Shown: piece by piece, positions 1 to 8,848 of the stretch
Layout of the letters: each line of letters opens with the position of its first letter
Numbering within the stretch: the stretch's first letter is position 1
Assembly (NCBI GenBank): GCA_965199095.1
Contig: CBDAQM010000009.1
Location: 69,687-133,686, forward strand
DNA length: 64,000 bases
Reading direction: 5' to 3'
Source: LMUY01 sp965199095
GTDB lineage: Bacteria > Pseudomonadota > Alphaproteobacteria > Acetobacterales > Acetobacteraceae
Notes under the pieces: model-generated
What the model saw: the letters and a program-made list of their open reading frames with translations, nothing else
Told to the model about the DNA's origin: nothing
The model's database searches: none
Position numbers and translations under genes: made by a program

Positions 1-3000
1 GGCTGGCGATCGTGGTCTCCGTCAGGCCGTCCAGCGCGGCGGGCGACAGGGCGGCGATCTGGCTGGACTGCAACGCGGCAAGCTGGTCCGGCGACAGCGC
101 GGCAAGCTGCGTGTCGGCAAGGCCGCCGATCTGCGTGCTGCTGAACTGGGCGACGGTCGTCACCGGCAGTGCGGCGACCTGCGTCTCGTTCAGCACGCCC
201 AACTGGTTCGGCGTGAATGCGGCCCATTGCGTCGTGCTGGCCGCTTTCAGCTCCGCCGTGGTCAGGCCGCTGACCGCATCGGCGGAGAGGGCGGCGATCT
301 CGGTCTGCTTCAGCGCCGCGAACTGGCCGCTTGTCAGCGCCGCGACCTGGCTGGCCGCCAGTCCGCCGATTCCTGCGCTGGACAGCGCCTGGATTTGCGT
401 GTTCGTCAGCGCGCCGAGTTGCGCCATGCTCAGGGCGGCGACCCCGCTCGCCGCCAGCCCGCCGACCTGGTCCACGCTTAGGCCCGTGATTTGGCTGGCC
501 GACAGGGTGCCGACCTGCGTCGTGGCGAAGGCGCCCAACTCCGTCGCCGTCAGCGCCGCGAGCTGCGTGCCGGACAGGTTGGCAAGCTGCGCCGCGGTCA
601 GGCCGGTCGCCGCGGTGCTGGTCAACGCACCGATCTGCGTGGCGGACAGCCCGCCAAGCTGCGTCGTGGTCAGAACGGCCAGCGACGTGGCGGACAGCCC
701 GGCAAGCTGCGTCGTGGTCAATCCCGGGATCTGCCCCGTGGTCAGCGCGCCGATTTGGGTCTGGTTCAACACGCCGATCTGCTGCGCCGTCAGCCCGCGG
801 GTCTGCGTCGGGGTCAACGCCGCCACCTGGCCGCCCGTCAGGCCGGAGATCGCGGTGGTGGACAACGCCGTCACCTGGCGGCTGTTGAGCACCGCCAGTT
901 GCGCCAGGGACAACGCAGCGGCCTGCGTGTCGACCAGGCCGCTGATCTCGGCCGTGCCCAGCGCCGCCACCTGGGTGGTCGACAGCTTGGCAAGCTGGGC
1001 GGTGTTGAGCGCCCCGAGCCCGCTGGGCGTCAAACCCAGCAGCTGGGACACGCTCATCGAGCCGACTTGGCTGGCGGACAATCCGCCGATTTGCGTCGTC
1101 GTGAGCGCGCCGAACTCCGACGCGGTGAACGTGGCGAACGCAGTGGGGTTGAACGCCGCCAGTTGCGTCGCGGCCAACCCAACGATGCCGGCGGCCGACA
1201 GCGCCGGGAGCTGCGTGGCGCCGAGCGCGGCAAGCTGGCTGTTGGACAGCAGCCCCAACTGCGTTGCCGTCAGCGCCGCGACCTGCGTCGTGGTCAGCGC
1301 CGACACTTCGGTTGTCGTCAGCACCGTCAACTGGGTGTCGACCAGCGCGGGGATCTGGCCGGCGGTCAAGGCGCCGACCTGGGTGGGCGCCAGCGCGCTT
1401 ACCTGCGCGGTGGTCAGCCCCGACACCGCGGTGCTGGACAGGGCGGCCACCTGCTGGGTCGACAGCACGGCGAGCTGGCCCGACGTCAATGCGGCCGCCT
1501 GGCCGGCCGACAAGCCCCCGAGGGCGGCCGTGGTCAGGCTGGCGAGTTGGGTGGGCGACAGGCCGGTCAACTGCGTCGTCGTCAGCGCGCCGACCCCGGC
1601 CGCGCCCAGCCCGCCAAGCTGCGCCAGGCTCAGGGACTGCAATTGCGCGGTTGAAAGGCTGGTGAGTTGGGTGCTGTTCAACTGGCCCAACTCGGTCGGG
1701 CTCAGGGCGGCGAATTGCGTGCCGACCAAGGCGGCGAGCTGGTCGCCCGACAGTCCGGTGATGTTGGTCTGGGTCAGCGCCGCGATCTGCGACGTGGCAA
1801 GGAAGCCGAGTTGGGTCGTGCTGAGGTCACCGATCTGCGTCGCGGTCAACGCGCCGAGCTGTGTCGTGGTCAGGGCCGCGACCTGGGCGGTGGTCAGCGC
1901 CTCCACTTGGGTGTCGAACAGGGCGCCGACCTGGCCGGGCGTCAGGCCGCCAAGCTGGGTGGTCGTGAGCGCAGCGACCTCGCCCGTGGTCAGCCCGGAC
2001 AGGGCGGTGGTCGACAGCGCCGCCATCTGCTGGGTCGACAGCGCGCCCAGCTGCGTCGTGTTCAATGCGGCGGCTTGCAAGTTGGACAGGCCCGAGATGC
2101 CGGTGGTCGTCAGGCTGGCAAGTTGGCTCGCGGCCAGGCCCGCGACCTGCGTCGTGGTGAGCGACGCCGCCCCCGTGGCGCCCAGCCCCGCGAGCTGCGC
2201 CGGGGTCAACGCCGTGACCTGCGCCGCCGACAAGTCGTTGAGCTGGGTGCTGCTCAGTTGCCCAAACTCCGTCGCCGTCAGCGCGGCGAACTGCGTGTCC
2301 GCCAGGTTGCCAAGCTGGGCCGCGGACAGCCCGGTGACATTCCCCGGCGCCAGCGCGGTGATCTGCGACGTGCCAAAGAAGCCGAGTTGGGTCGTGCTGA
2401 GGTCGCCGACCTCCGTCGCGGTCAGGCTGGCAACCTGCGTCGTGGTCAGGGCCGCGACCTGGCTGGTGGTCAGCGCCTCCACTTGGGTGTCGAACAGGGC
2501 GCCGACCTGGCCGGGCGTGAGGGCGCCGACCTGGTTGGTCGACAGCGACGCCACCGCGGTTGTGGTCAAGCCGGTGACGGCGACGGCGGACAGCGCCGCG
2601 ACCTGGCGCGTGGACAGCGCGGCAAGCTGCGTCGTGGTCAGGGCGGCGGCCTGGCTGCTGGACAGCCCCGACAGGCCGGTCGTGGTCAGACCGGCGAGTT
2701 GGCTCGGGGCCAGGCCCGCGATCTGCGTCGTGGTGAGCGACCCCGCCCCCGTGGCGCCCAGCCCCGCGAGTTGCGCCGTGGTCAACGCCGTGACCTGCGC
2801 CGGCGACAATTCGTTGAGCTGGGTGCTGCTCAGTTGCCCCAGCTCCGTCGCCGTCAGCGCGGCGAACTGCGTGTCCGCCAGGTTGCCAAGCTGGGCCGCG
2901 GACAGCCCGGTGATGTTGGCTTGGGTCAGCGCCGCGATCTGCGACGTGGCAAGGAAGCCGAGTTGGGTCGTGCTGAAATCGCCGACCTGCGTCGTGGTCA

Positions 3001-6000
3001 GCGCGCCGACCTGGCTGGTGGTGAGCGCCGCGACCTGGGTGGCGGTCAGCGCTTCCACCTGGGTATCGAACAGCGCCCGGATCTGCGCCGCCGTCAACGC
3101 GCTGACCTGCGTGGTGGCCAGCGCGACGACCTGGCCGGTGGTCAGGCCCGAGATGGCGGTGGTGGACAGCGCCGCGACCTGCCGCGTGGCCAGCGCGGCA
3201 AGCTGCGTCGTGCTCAAGGCGGCGGCCTGGCTGGCGGACAAGCCGGACAGGCCGGTCGTGGTCAGCCCGGCGAATTGGGTGCCGGACACGTTGCCGAGCT
3301 GCGTCGCGGTGAGTGCCGCGGCACCGGTGGCGGCCAGCCCGCGGAGCTGCGTCGTCGCCAGTGCAGAGACCTGGCCAGTGGACAGGGAACTGATCTGGGT
3401 GGTGGTCAGCACCCCCGCCTGCGTCACGGTCAGGGCGCCGAATTGGGTGCTGCGCAGCCCGGCCAGTTGCGCCGCGGACAGCCCGCTGATGTTGCTGGCG
3501 GACAGCGCACGGATTTGCGACGTGCCGAGCGCCCTGAGCTGGTCAGCGCTGAGGTCGCCCACCTGCGTGGGCGTCAGCTTGCCGATCTGCGTGGTGGTCA
3601 GCGCCGCGACCTGGGCGGTGGTGAGGGCCTGCACCTGGGTGTTGAACAGGGCGCCGAGTTGCGTCGCCGTCAACGCGTCGACCTGCGTGGTGGCCAGGGA
3701 GGCGATCTGCGCCGTCGTCAGGCCGGAGATCGCGGTGGTGGAGAACGCCGCCACCTGCCGCGTCGCCAAGGCGGCCAGTTGCGACGTGCTCAGCGCGTTG
3801 GCCTGGCTGTCCGACAGGCCGCCGAGGCCGGTGGCCGTCAGCGCGGCAAATTGCGCCGTGGTCAGCGCCGTGAGCTGCGTCGTCGCCAGCGCCGCCACGC
3901 CGCTGGCCCGCAGGCCGCCGAGTTGCGTGGCGGTCAGCGCGCTCAGTTGCGTCGACGACAGCGCATTGAGCTGCGTGCTGGTGAGCGCGCCGGTCTCCGT
4001 CGCCGCCAGGGCGCCGAACTGCGTCGAGTTCAAGGTGCCGAGCAGCGTGGCGTTCAGCCCCGCGATGTTGGTCCCGGCCAGCCCCGCGATCTGCGTCGTG
4101 CTCAGCGCGCCCAGTTGCGTGGTGCTGAGGTTGCCGATCTGGGTCGTCGGCAGCGCCGTCAACTGCGTCGTGCTCAACGCGGCGACCTGCGCCGCCGTCA
4201 GCGCCTCGAACTGCGTGTCAGCCAGGGCGCGGAGCTGGCTCGGCGTCAGCGCGCCGATTTGCGTGGTGCTCAGGTTCACCATCTGGGACGTGGTCAAGCC
4301 GGAGATGGCGAGCGATGACAGCGCGTCCACCTGCCGGGTCGTGAGCGCGGCGAGTTGCGTCTGGCTCAGCGCGGCGGCCTGGATGTCGCTCAGCCCGGTC
4401 AGGCTCGTGGCCGTGAGGTTCGTCACCTGGGCCGCCGATAGGGCGGCCAGTTGCGTCGTGCCGAGGCCGCCCAAGGCGACGGCGGACAGGCCGCGCAACT
4501 GGGTGGTGCTCAGCGCCTTGAACTGGTCCGCCGACAGGTCGTTGAGCTGGTCCGTGGTCAGCGCCCCCAACTCCGTGCCGGTCAACGCGGCGAGTTGGGT
4601 TGCGGTCAGCGCCGAGAGCTGGTCGGCGGACAGCCCGGCGATGTTGGTCCGCGCGAAGGCCGCGATCTGCGTGACGCTCAATGCGCCGAGTTGCGAGGTG
4701 CTGACACCACCCACCTGCGTCGAGGTGCTGAAATCCCCCACCTGCGTCGTCGTCATCGCCCCGATCTGGGTGACGGTCAGCCCCGCCACCTGCGCCGCCG
4801 TCAACGCCGCCACCTGGGTGTCGGCGAGCGACCGGATTTGCGCGGCCGTCAGCGCGCTGATCTGCGTGGTGGCGAGGCCGGTCAGCTCCGTAGTGGTCAG
4901 CCCGGACAGCGCCAGGGTAGACAGCGCCGTCACCTGCCCGGTGGACAGCGCAGCGAGCTGGGTTGCGGACATGGCGGCCGCCTGCACGTCGCTCAGGCCG
5001 CTCACCGCCCCGTTGCCCAGCCAGGACAGTTGGCCGACGCTCAGCACGGCAAGCTGCGTCGCGGCCAGCGCGCCCATCGCCGTCGCGGTAAGGCCCTGCG
5101 CCTGGTTGGTGGACAGCGCCTTCACCTGGTTGGTCGACAGGGCGGCGACCTGCGTCGCCGTGAACGCGCTGAGCTGCGTGCTGGAGATCGCGGCAAGCTG
5201 GGCGGACGACAGGGCCGCGAGTTGCGCGGGCGACAGCCCCCGCACGTTCGTCGTGGCGAAGCCGCCGATCTGCAAGGGCGACAGCGCCTTCAACTGCGCG
5301 GTCGATAGCACGCCCACCTCCTGGGTGGTCAGGCCCGAAATCTGCGTCGTGCTGAGCACGGCGATGTCGCTGGTGGTCAGCGCCGCGACCTGCGTATCGG
5401 CCAGCACCCGCAACTGGGTGAAGGTCAACGCGTCCACCTGTCCGGTGCTGAGCGAGACGATTTGCGTGGTCGACAGCCCGGAGACGCCGAGCGTGGACAA
5501 GGACGCCACCTGCGCACTCGTCAGCGCCGCCAACTGCGTGGTGGTGAGGGCGGCGGCCTGCAGGTCGGTCAGCCCCGCGACCGCCGCGTTGCCGAGCCAG
5601 GCGAGTTGACCGGGCGTCAGGTTGCTGAGCTGGTCCGGGCTGAACGCCGCCAGCTCAGCCCCCGTCAGGCCCTGCACCTGGCTGGTCGTGAGGGCGCCGA
5701 TCTGCGCCGGGGTGAAATAGCCGATCTGGGTGCCCGTCAGCGCACCCAACTCGGTATTGGTCAGCGAGGTGAGCTGCGCCTGGGACAGCGCTTGGATTTG
5801 CGTCGCCTGCAACCCTAGCACGCCGGTCGTGCTGAACGCCGCAAGCTGCGTGGTGGACAAAGCGGCCAACTGGACCGTCGTCAGCGCCGCGACGTTGCCC
5901 GGCAGCAAGGTGCTGATCTGCGTGGCGGTCAGCGCCGCGATTCCGGCCGAGGTGATCGAACCGAACTGCGTCTGGTTCAACACCCGCAACTGGGTGCTGG

Positions 6001-6560
6001 TCGCCGCACTCAGTTGGGCCGTGCTGAGCGAGGCGAGGTCGGTCGTCGTCATCCCCGTGATCGCGGTGACGGAGAAGCCCGGCATCTGCTGCGGCGTGAA
6101 CGCGTCCAATTGCGTCGTCGACAGCGCGGCGGCCTGCGTGTCCGAGAACCCGGTGATCTCCGTCACCGCCATCGCGGCAAGCTGCGCCGGCGCAATGGCG
6201 GCGATCTGGGTGGAGGACAGGCCGCTGATGGCGCTGGAGGTGAGGCCGCCGAATTGCGTCGGAGTCAACGCCGTCAATGCGCTGGCTGAGAACGCGCCGG
6301 CCTGCGTGGCCGTGATCCCGGATATCTGCGCCAGCGACAGCGCCGCGAGCTGCGTGGTGGAGAGCACGGCCACCTGCCCGGTGCCGAGCCCGGACACGCC
6401 GCTCTTGCTGAGCGAGCCGACCTGGCCGGTCGACAGCCCGCTCACCTGGTCGGACGTCAGGGCGGTGGTCCAGGCGGAGCCCAGGCCGCCCAGTTGCGTC
6501 GGCGTGAGCGCGGCGATTTCGGTGTCGGGCAATTGCCCGATCTGCGTCGCCGTGAGGGCG
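1..6560 (-). repeat. 24-bp tandem repeats in a 576-bp higher-order unit
   Basis: Within the giant gene the 24-bp octad unit is grouped into a 576-bp unit (24 octads, 192 residues). A marker octad ending in sequences such as LFDTQ, LVDTQ or LNQTQ instead of LTTTQ recurs at plus positions 183, 759, 1335, 1911, 2487, 3063, 3639, 4215, 4818, 5394 and 5970. Every interval is exactly 576 bp except 4215 to 4818, which is 603. Around 1.7-3.3 kb adjacent units are nearly identical over long stretches, suggesting recent duplication. Similarity decays towards the start of the gene (above about 6 kb). Confidence 0.85.
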
Positions 6561-7675
6561 TCAAGCTGCGTGGTCGTCAAGGCCGCAACCTGGGGCAGGG
6601 TGAGAGAGCCGAGCTGCGTGCTGGTAAGCCCGGCGAACGCCGTGTAGCTCAGCGCCGCGGCCTGGCTGGTCGTCAGCGCCGTCAACTGGTTGGAACTCAG
6701 CGCCGCGGCCTGGGTGTTGGCAAGGCCGCCGATGGCCGTGGTCGTCAGCGCGGCCACTTGGTTGGCGGACAGGGCGTTGAGCTGGATCAAGGTGAACAGG
6801 CTGACCTGGGTGGCTGTCAGCCCGGAGACCTGGGTCGGGTACAGCGCCGTCACTTGCGCCGGTTGGAACGCCCCGATCTGCGTTGCGGTCAGCGCGCCCA
6901 GTTCTGTCGCGGTCAGCCCCGCCAGTTGCGTCTGGTTTAGCGAGGCGATTTGCGTGCCGAAGGCGCCGATCTGGTTGCGCGACAGCGCCCCGATCCCGGT
7001 CGTCGTGAGCGAGGCGAGCTGTGCGGACGACAACGCGCCGATCAGGTTTGCCGTAAGCCCGGTGATGCCGGACGTGCTGAGTGCCGCGATCTGCGTGCCG
7101 GACAATGCCCCCAACTGCGTGGTGCTCAGCCCGCTGACCCCGGTGGCGGCGAACCCGGCAAGCTGCGCGGTGCTCAACTGGCTGACCTGGCTCGGGGACA
7201 GGCCGGGGAGCTGCGTGGCCGCCAGGCCCCCCAGTTCCGTGGGCGTCAGCGCGGCCAACTGGCTGCCGGTCAGCGCCGCCAGCGCCGTCGTGGTCAACCC
7301 GCTGAAGCCTGCGGGAGAGAGGGCCGCCACTTGCGTCGCGGACAGGGCGGCAAGCTGCGTCGTGGTGAGGAAGCGCAGCTCCGTCGCGGTCAACCCGGCG
7401 ATCTGCGTCGTCGTCAGCACGCCGATCTCAGCGGCGCCGAGGGAGGCCAACTGGTTGCCGCTGAGCGCCGCGAGCTGGACCGCGCTGAAGCCGATCTGCG
7501 CCGTCGTCAGCGACGCGATCTGCTGCGTCGTCAAGGCCGCAACCTGGCTGCCGGACAATTCGGACAACTGCACGCCTGTGAGTTGTTCGAAGTCCGTAAT
7601 CGTCAACTGGCTCAGCTTCGCAGGGGTGAGCTGTTGAAGCTGCGTCAGCGTATATGATGCGACCGAGGTAACCAC
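1..7675 (-). CDS. giant octapeptide-repeat protein (partial, C-terminus off window)
   Basis: The minus strand stays in one frame from GTG at 7675, just after an in-frame TAG at 7681-7679, to the left edge, giving at least 2,558 residues. Translation shows an eight-residue repeat of type Q/E-[LIV]-x-x-L-[TS]-x-x (for example QVAALTTQ, QIASLTTA, QLAALSAT, QIAGLTAT) from about residue 25 onward, so roughly 300 copies. There is no signal peptide, membrane segment or globular domain in the visible part. No strong Shine-Dalgarno precedes the GTG. The plus strand is also open over long stretches, but it reads as a Cys/Trp/Val-rich antisense shadow. I do not recognise a named family. A large repetitive surface or secreted protein is an inference; secretion signals or a barrel may lie in the unseen C-terminus. 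An LTxxQ-type helix-cap reading would also allow short helices rather than a beta-solenoid. Confidence 0.85.
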   Translation of the reverse strand, partial: MVTSVASYTLTQLQQLTPAKLSQLTITDFEQLTGVQLSELSGSQVAALTTQQIASLTTAQIGFSAVQLAALSGNQLASLGAAEIGVLTTTQIAGLTATELRFLTTTQLAALSATQVAALSPAGFSGLTTTALAALTGSQLAALTPTELGGLAATQLPGLSPSQVSQLSTAQLAGFAATGVSGLSTTQLGALSGTQIAALSTSGITGLTANLIGALSSAQLASLTTTGIGALSRNQIGAFGTQIASLNQTQLAGLTATELGALTATQIGAFQPAQVTALYPTQVSGLTATQVSLFTLIQLNALSANQVAALTTTAIGGLANTQAAALSSNQLTALTTSQAAALSYTAFAGLTSTQLGSLTLPQVAALTTTQLDALTATQIGQLPDTEIAALTPTQLGGLGSAWTTALTSDQVSGLSTGQVGSLSKSGVSGLGTGQVAVLSTTQLAALSLAQISGITATQAGAFSASALTALTPTQFGGLTSSAISGLSSTQIAAIAPAQLAAMAVTEITGFSDTQAAALSTTQLDAFTPQQMPGFSVTAITGMTTTDLASLSTAQLSAATSTQLRVLNQTQFGSITSAGIAALTATQISTLLPGNVAALTTVQLAALSTTQLAAFSTTGVLGLQATQIQALSQAQLTSLTNTELGALTGTQIGYFTPAQIGALTTSQVQGLTGAELAAFSPDQLSNLTPGQLAWLGNAAVAGLTDLQAAALTTTQLAALTSAQVASLSTLGVSGLSTTQIVSLSTGQVDALTFTQLRVLADTQVAALTTSDIAVLSTTQISGLTTQEVGVLSTAQLKALSPLQIGGFATTNVRGLSPAQLAALSSAQLAAISSTQLSAFTATQVAALSTNQVKALSTNQAQGLTATAMGALAATQLAVLSVGQLSWLGNGAVSGLSDVQAAAMSATQLAALSTGQVTALSTLALSGLTTTELTGLATTQISALTAAQIRSLADTQVAALTAAQVAGLTVTQIGAMTTTQVGDFSTSTQVGGVSTSQLGALSVTQIAAFARTNIAGLSADQLSALTATQLAALTGTELGALTTDQLNDLSADQFKALSTTQLRGLSAVALGGLGTTQLAALSAAQVTNLTATSLTGLSDIQAAALSQTQLAALTTRQVDALSSLAISGLTTSQMVNLSTTQIGALTPSQLRALADTQFEALTAAQVAALSTTQLTALPTTQIGNLSTTQLGALSTTQIAGLAGTNIAGLNATLLGTLNSTQFGALAATETGALTSTQLNALSSTQLSALTATQLGGLRASGVAALATTQLTALTTAQFAALTATGLGGLSDSQANALSTSQLAALATRQVAAFSTTAISGLTTAQIASLATTQVDALTATQLGALFNTQVQALTTAQVAALTTTQIGKLTPTQVGDLSADQLRALGTSQIRALSASNISGLSAAQLAGLRSTQFGALTVTQAGVLTTTQISSLSTGQVSALATTQLRGLAATGAAALTATQLGNVSGTQFAGLTTTGLSGLSASQAAALSTTQLAALATRQVAALSTTAISGLTTGQVVALATTQVSALTAAQIRALFDTQVEALTATQVAALTTSQVGALTTTQVGDFSTTQLGFLATSQIAALTQANITGLSAAQLGNLADTQFAALTATELGQLSSTQLNELSPAQVTALTTAQLAGLGATGAGSLTTTQIAGLAPSQLAGLTTTGLSGLSSSQAAALTTTQLAALSTRQVAALSAVAVTGLTTTAVASLSTNQVGALTPGQVGALFDTQVEALTTSQVAALTTTQVASLTATEVGDLSTTQLGFFGTSQITALAPGNVTGLSAAQLGNLADTQFAALTATEFGQLSSTQLNDLSAAQVTALTPAQLAGLGATGAASLTTTQVAGLAASQLASLTTTGISGLSNLQAAALNTTQLGALSTQQMAALSTTALSGLTTGEVAALTTTQLGGLTPGQVGALFDTQVEALTTAQVAALTTTQLGALTATQIGDLSTTQLGFLATSQIAALTQTNITGLSGDQLAALVGTQFAALSPTELGQLNSTQLTSLSTAQLQSLSLAQLGGLGAAGVGALTTTQLTGLSPTQLASLTTAALGGLSAGQAAALTSGQLAVLSTQQVAALSSTAVSGLTTAQVSALAPTQVGALTAGQIPALVDTQLTVLTTTEVSALTTTQVAALTATQLGLLSNSQLAALGATQLPALSAAGIVGLAATQLAAFNPTAFATFTASEFGALTTTQIGGLSASQVGSMSVSQLLGLTPSGLGALNTAQLAKLSTTQVAALGTAEISGLVDTQAAALSLAQLAVLNSRQVTALSTTAISGLTGGQVAALTPTQTRGLTAQQIGVLNQTQIGALTTGQIPGLTTTQLAGLSATSLAVLTTTQLGGLSATQIGALTSTAATGLTAAQLANLSGTQLAALTATELGAFATTQVGTLSASQITGLSVDQVGGLAASGVAALSMAQLGALTNTQIQALSSAGIGGLAASQVAALTSGQFAALKQTEIAALSADAVSGLTTAELKAASTTQWAAFTPNQLGVLNETQVAALPVTTVAQFSSTQIGGLADTQLAALSPDQLAALQSSQIAALSPAALDGLTETTIAS

Positions 7676-7806
7676 GGGCTACAGGTCAGCAAAGCGGGTG
7701 CCAGCCGTCTTCAGTCGATCAGGCGCAGAAAACCGCCAATTTTCACCTTGGCCGGGCGGGAAGGGCCCGGCATCAACAGCCGGGCAGCGGCAGAATGTGC
7801 CGGGTC

Positions 7807-7924
7807 CTTAGGGCTTGTTCGACATCAATCCAATTCATTGGCCGCGTCGAACAAGCCCTAAGCCTTTGTCTTGAGCGGCAGCTTTGTCGGCGTGCCGACG
7901 CACTTATTTGCCGACGCTGCCTTA
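7807..7924. repeat. interspersed double-hairpin element, copy 1
   Basis: A perfect 17-bp inverted repeat (CTTAGGGCTTGTTCGAC at 7807-7823 and its complement at 7846-7862) with a 22-nt loop is followed by a second imperfect stem-loop (GGCAGC..GTCGGC / GCCGAC.GCTGCC) ending at 7924. The same arrangement recurs at 31694-31810. The last three bases are the TAA stop of sppA. It could act as a terminator for sppA on the minus strand, or be a MITE/REP-like element. No transposase is visible. Confidence 0.8.
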
Positions 7925-8845
7925 CTGGACCAGGTCAGGGCTCCAGATGGCCATCGGCACGCCGGTGGCGGTATCAAGCCCGAGGCGGTTGCTCAACAAG
8001 CCCAGCGTCGCGCCCACCGTGCGGTCGTAGAAGCTGCCGATCCGCAGGTCGGAGATCGGCAGGTCGGCGCTGACATTGCGCTCCTTCGCCAGCCATGCCC
8101 GCGCATCGGCCTCGCCGCCGATCTCGTCGATCAAGCCCAGCGCCAAAGCCTGACGCCCGGAATAGGCGCGGCCGTCCGCCAACTGCCGCACATGGGCCTC
8201 GTCCATGTGCCGGGCCTGTGACACCATGGTGACGAACTGGCCGAACAGGTCGCCGACCAGGCCCTGCAGGTAGTCCCGGCCGGCCGGCGACAGGCCGTGG
8301 GTGAAGGAGGGTTGGTCCTTCAGCGGCCCGGAGATGATCGCCTCCGCCGACAGTCCCAGCTTGTCCAGCAGGCCGGCCGCGTTGCCGGTTTCCAGGATCA
8401 CGCCGATCGAGCCGGTCAACGTCGCGTTGCTGGCGAAGATGCGCGCGGCGGGCAGGCTGATCATGTAGCCGGCGGACGCCGCCGTGCCGCCCATCACCGT
8501 CACCACCGGCTTGGCCGCCGCCACCCGCTCCAGCGCATCGTGCAGGCTTTCCCCGCCGGCGACGCTGCCGCCGGGGCTGTCCACCGCCAGCACCACGGCG
8601 GCGACGCTGCGATCCTTCGCCAGCGCGTCCACGGCCTGCACCAGGCCGCGGTTGTCGGTGATGATGCCGCTGACCGTCACCCGGGTGACATGGGATCGCC
8701 CGGGCAAGCCACCCGGCGCCACCCCGGCAGCGCCGTAGCCGATGGCGCCCAGGATGACCAGCACTGCCAGCACCCGCCAAAAGACAAGGCGGCGCTTGAG
8801 GCGCCGCCTGTCCAGGAGCAGGTCTGCTTCCAAGCCGTCGACCAA
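7922..8845 (-). CDS. sppA: signal peptide peptidase SppA (S49 family)
   Basis: Membrane-anchored serine protease that degrades leftover signal peptides. The 307-residue protein has an N-terminal membrane segment (about residues 20-42), the VDSPGGSV motif (89-96), the nucleophile region TAASAGY with Ser124, and a candidate catalytic Lys176 in SGPLKD, spaced as in the short bacterial SppA (Ser-Lys dyad). The start is a TTG three bases after the rpsA stop; the GGCGGCGAG at the end of rpsA can serve as ribosome binding site, so it is probably translated from the rpsA transcript. The stop codon lies inside an interspersed repeat, so the last codons or the stop may have been reshaped by insertion. 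Confidence 0.92.
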   Translation of the reverse strand: MVDGLEADLLLDRRRLKRRLVFWRVLAVLVILGAIGYGAAGVAPGGLPGRSHVTRVTVSGIITDNRGLVQAVDALAKDRSVAAVVLAVDSPGGSVAGGESLHDALERVAAAKPVVTVMGGTAASAGYMISLPAARIFASNATLTGSIGVILETGNAAGLLDKLGLSAEAIISGPLKDQPSFTHGLSPAGRDYLQGLVGDLFGQFVTMVSQARHMDEAHVRQLADGRAYSGRQALALGLIDEIGGEADARAWLAKERNVSADLPISDLRIGSFYDRTVGATLGLLSNRLGLDTATGVPMAIWSPDLVQ

Positions 8846-8848
8846 GGG

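Noticed and set aside
12..7637. Long plus-strand frames (1,865, 305 and 315 codons) over the repeat region
   Set aside because: They are antisense shadows of the minus-strand octad gene: all three share the frame forced by the 24-bp period, and composition (Cys/Trp/Val/Ala/Ser with no known motif) is implausible.
1..7675. CRISPR array
   Set aside because: The repeats are contiguous 24-bp coding units without unique spacers and keep one open frame.
7682..7806. Short minus-strand leader ORF of about 20 codons upstream of the giant gene
   Set aside because: Too short and without a clear ribosome binding site or family; cannot be supported beyond chance.
7807..7924. Insertion sequence
   Set aside because: No transposase frame and no target-site duplication could be made out; described only as an interspersed repeat.
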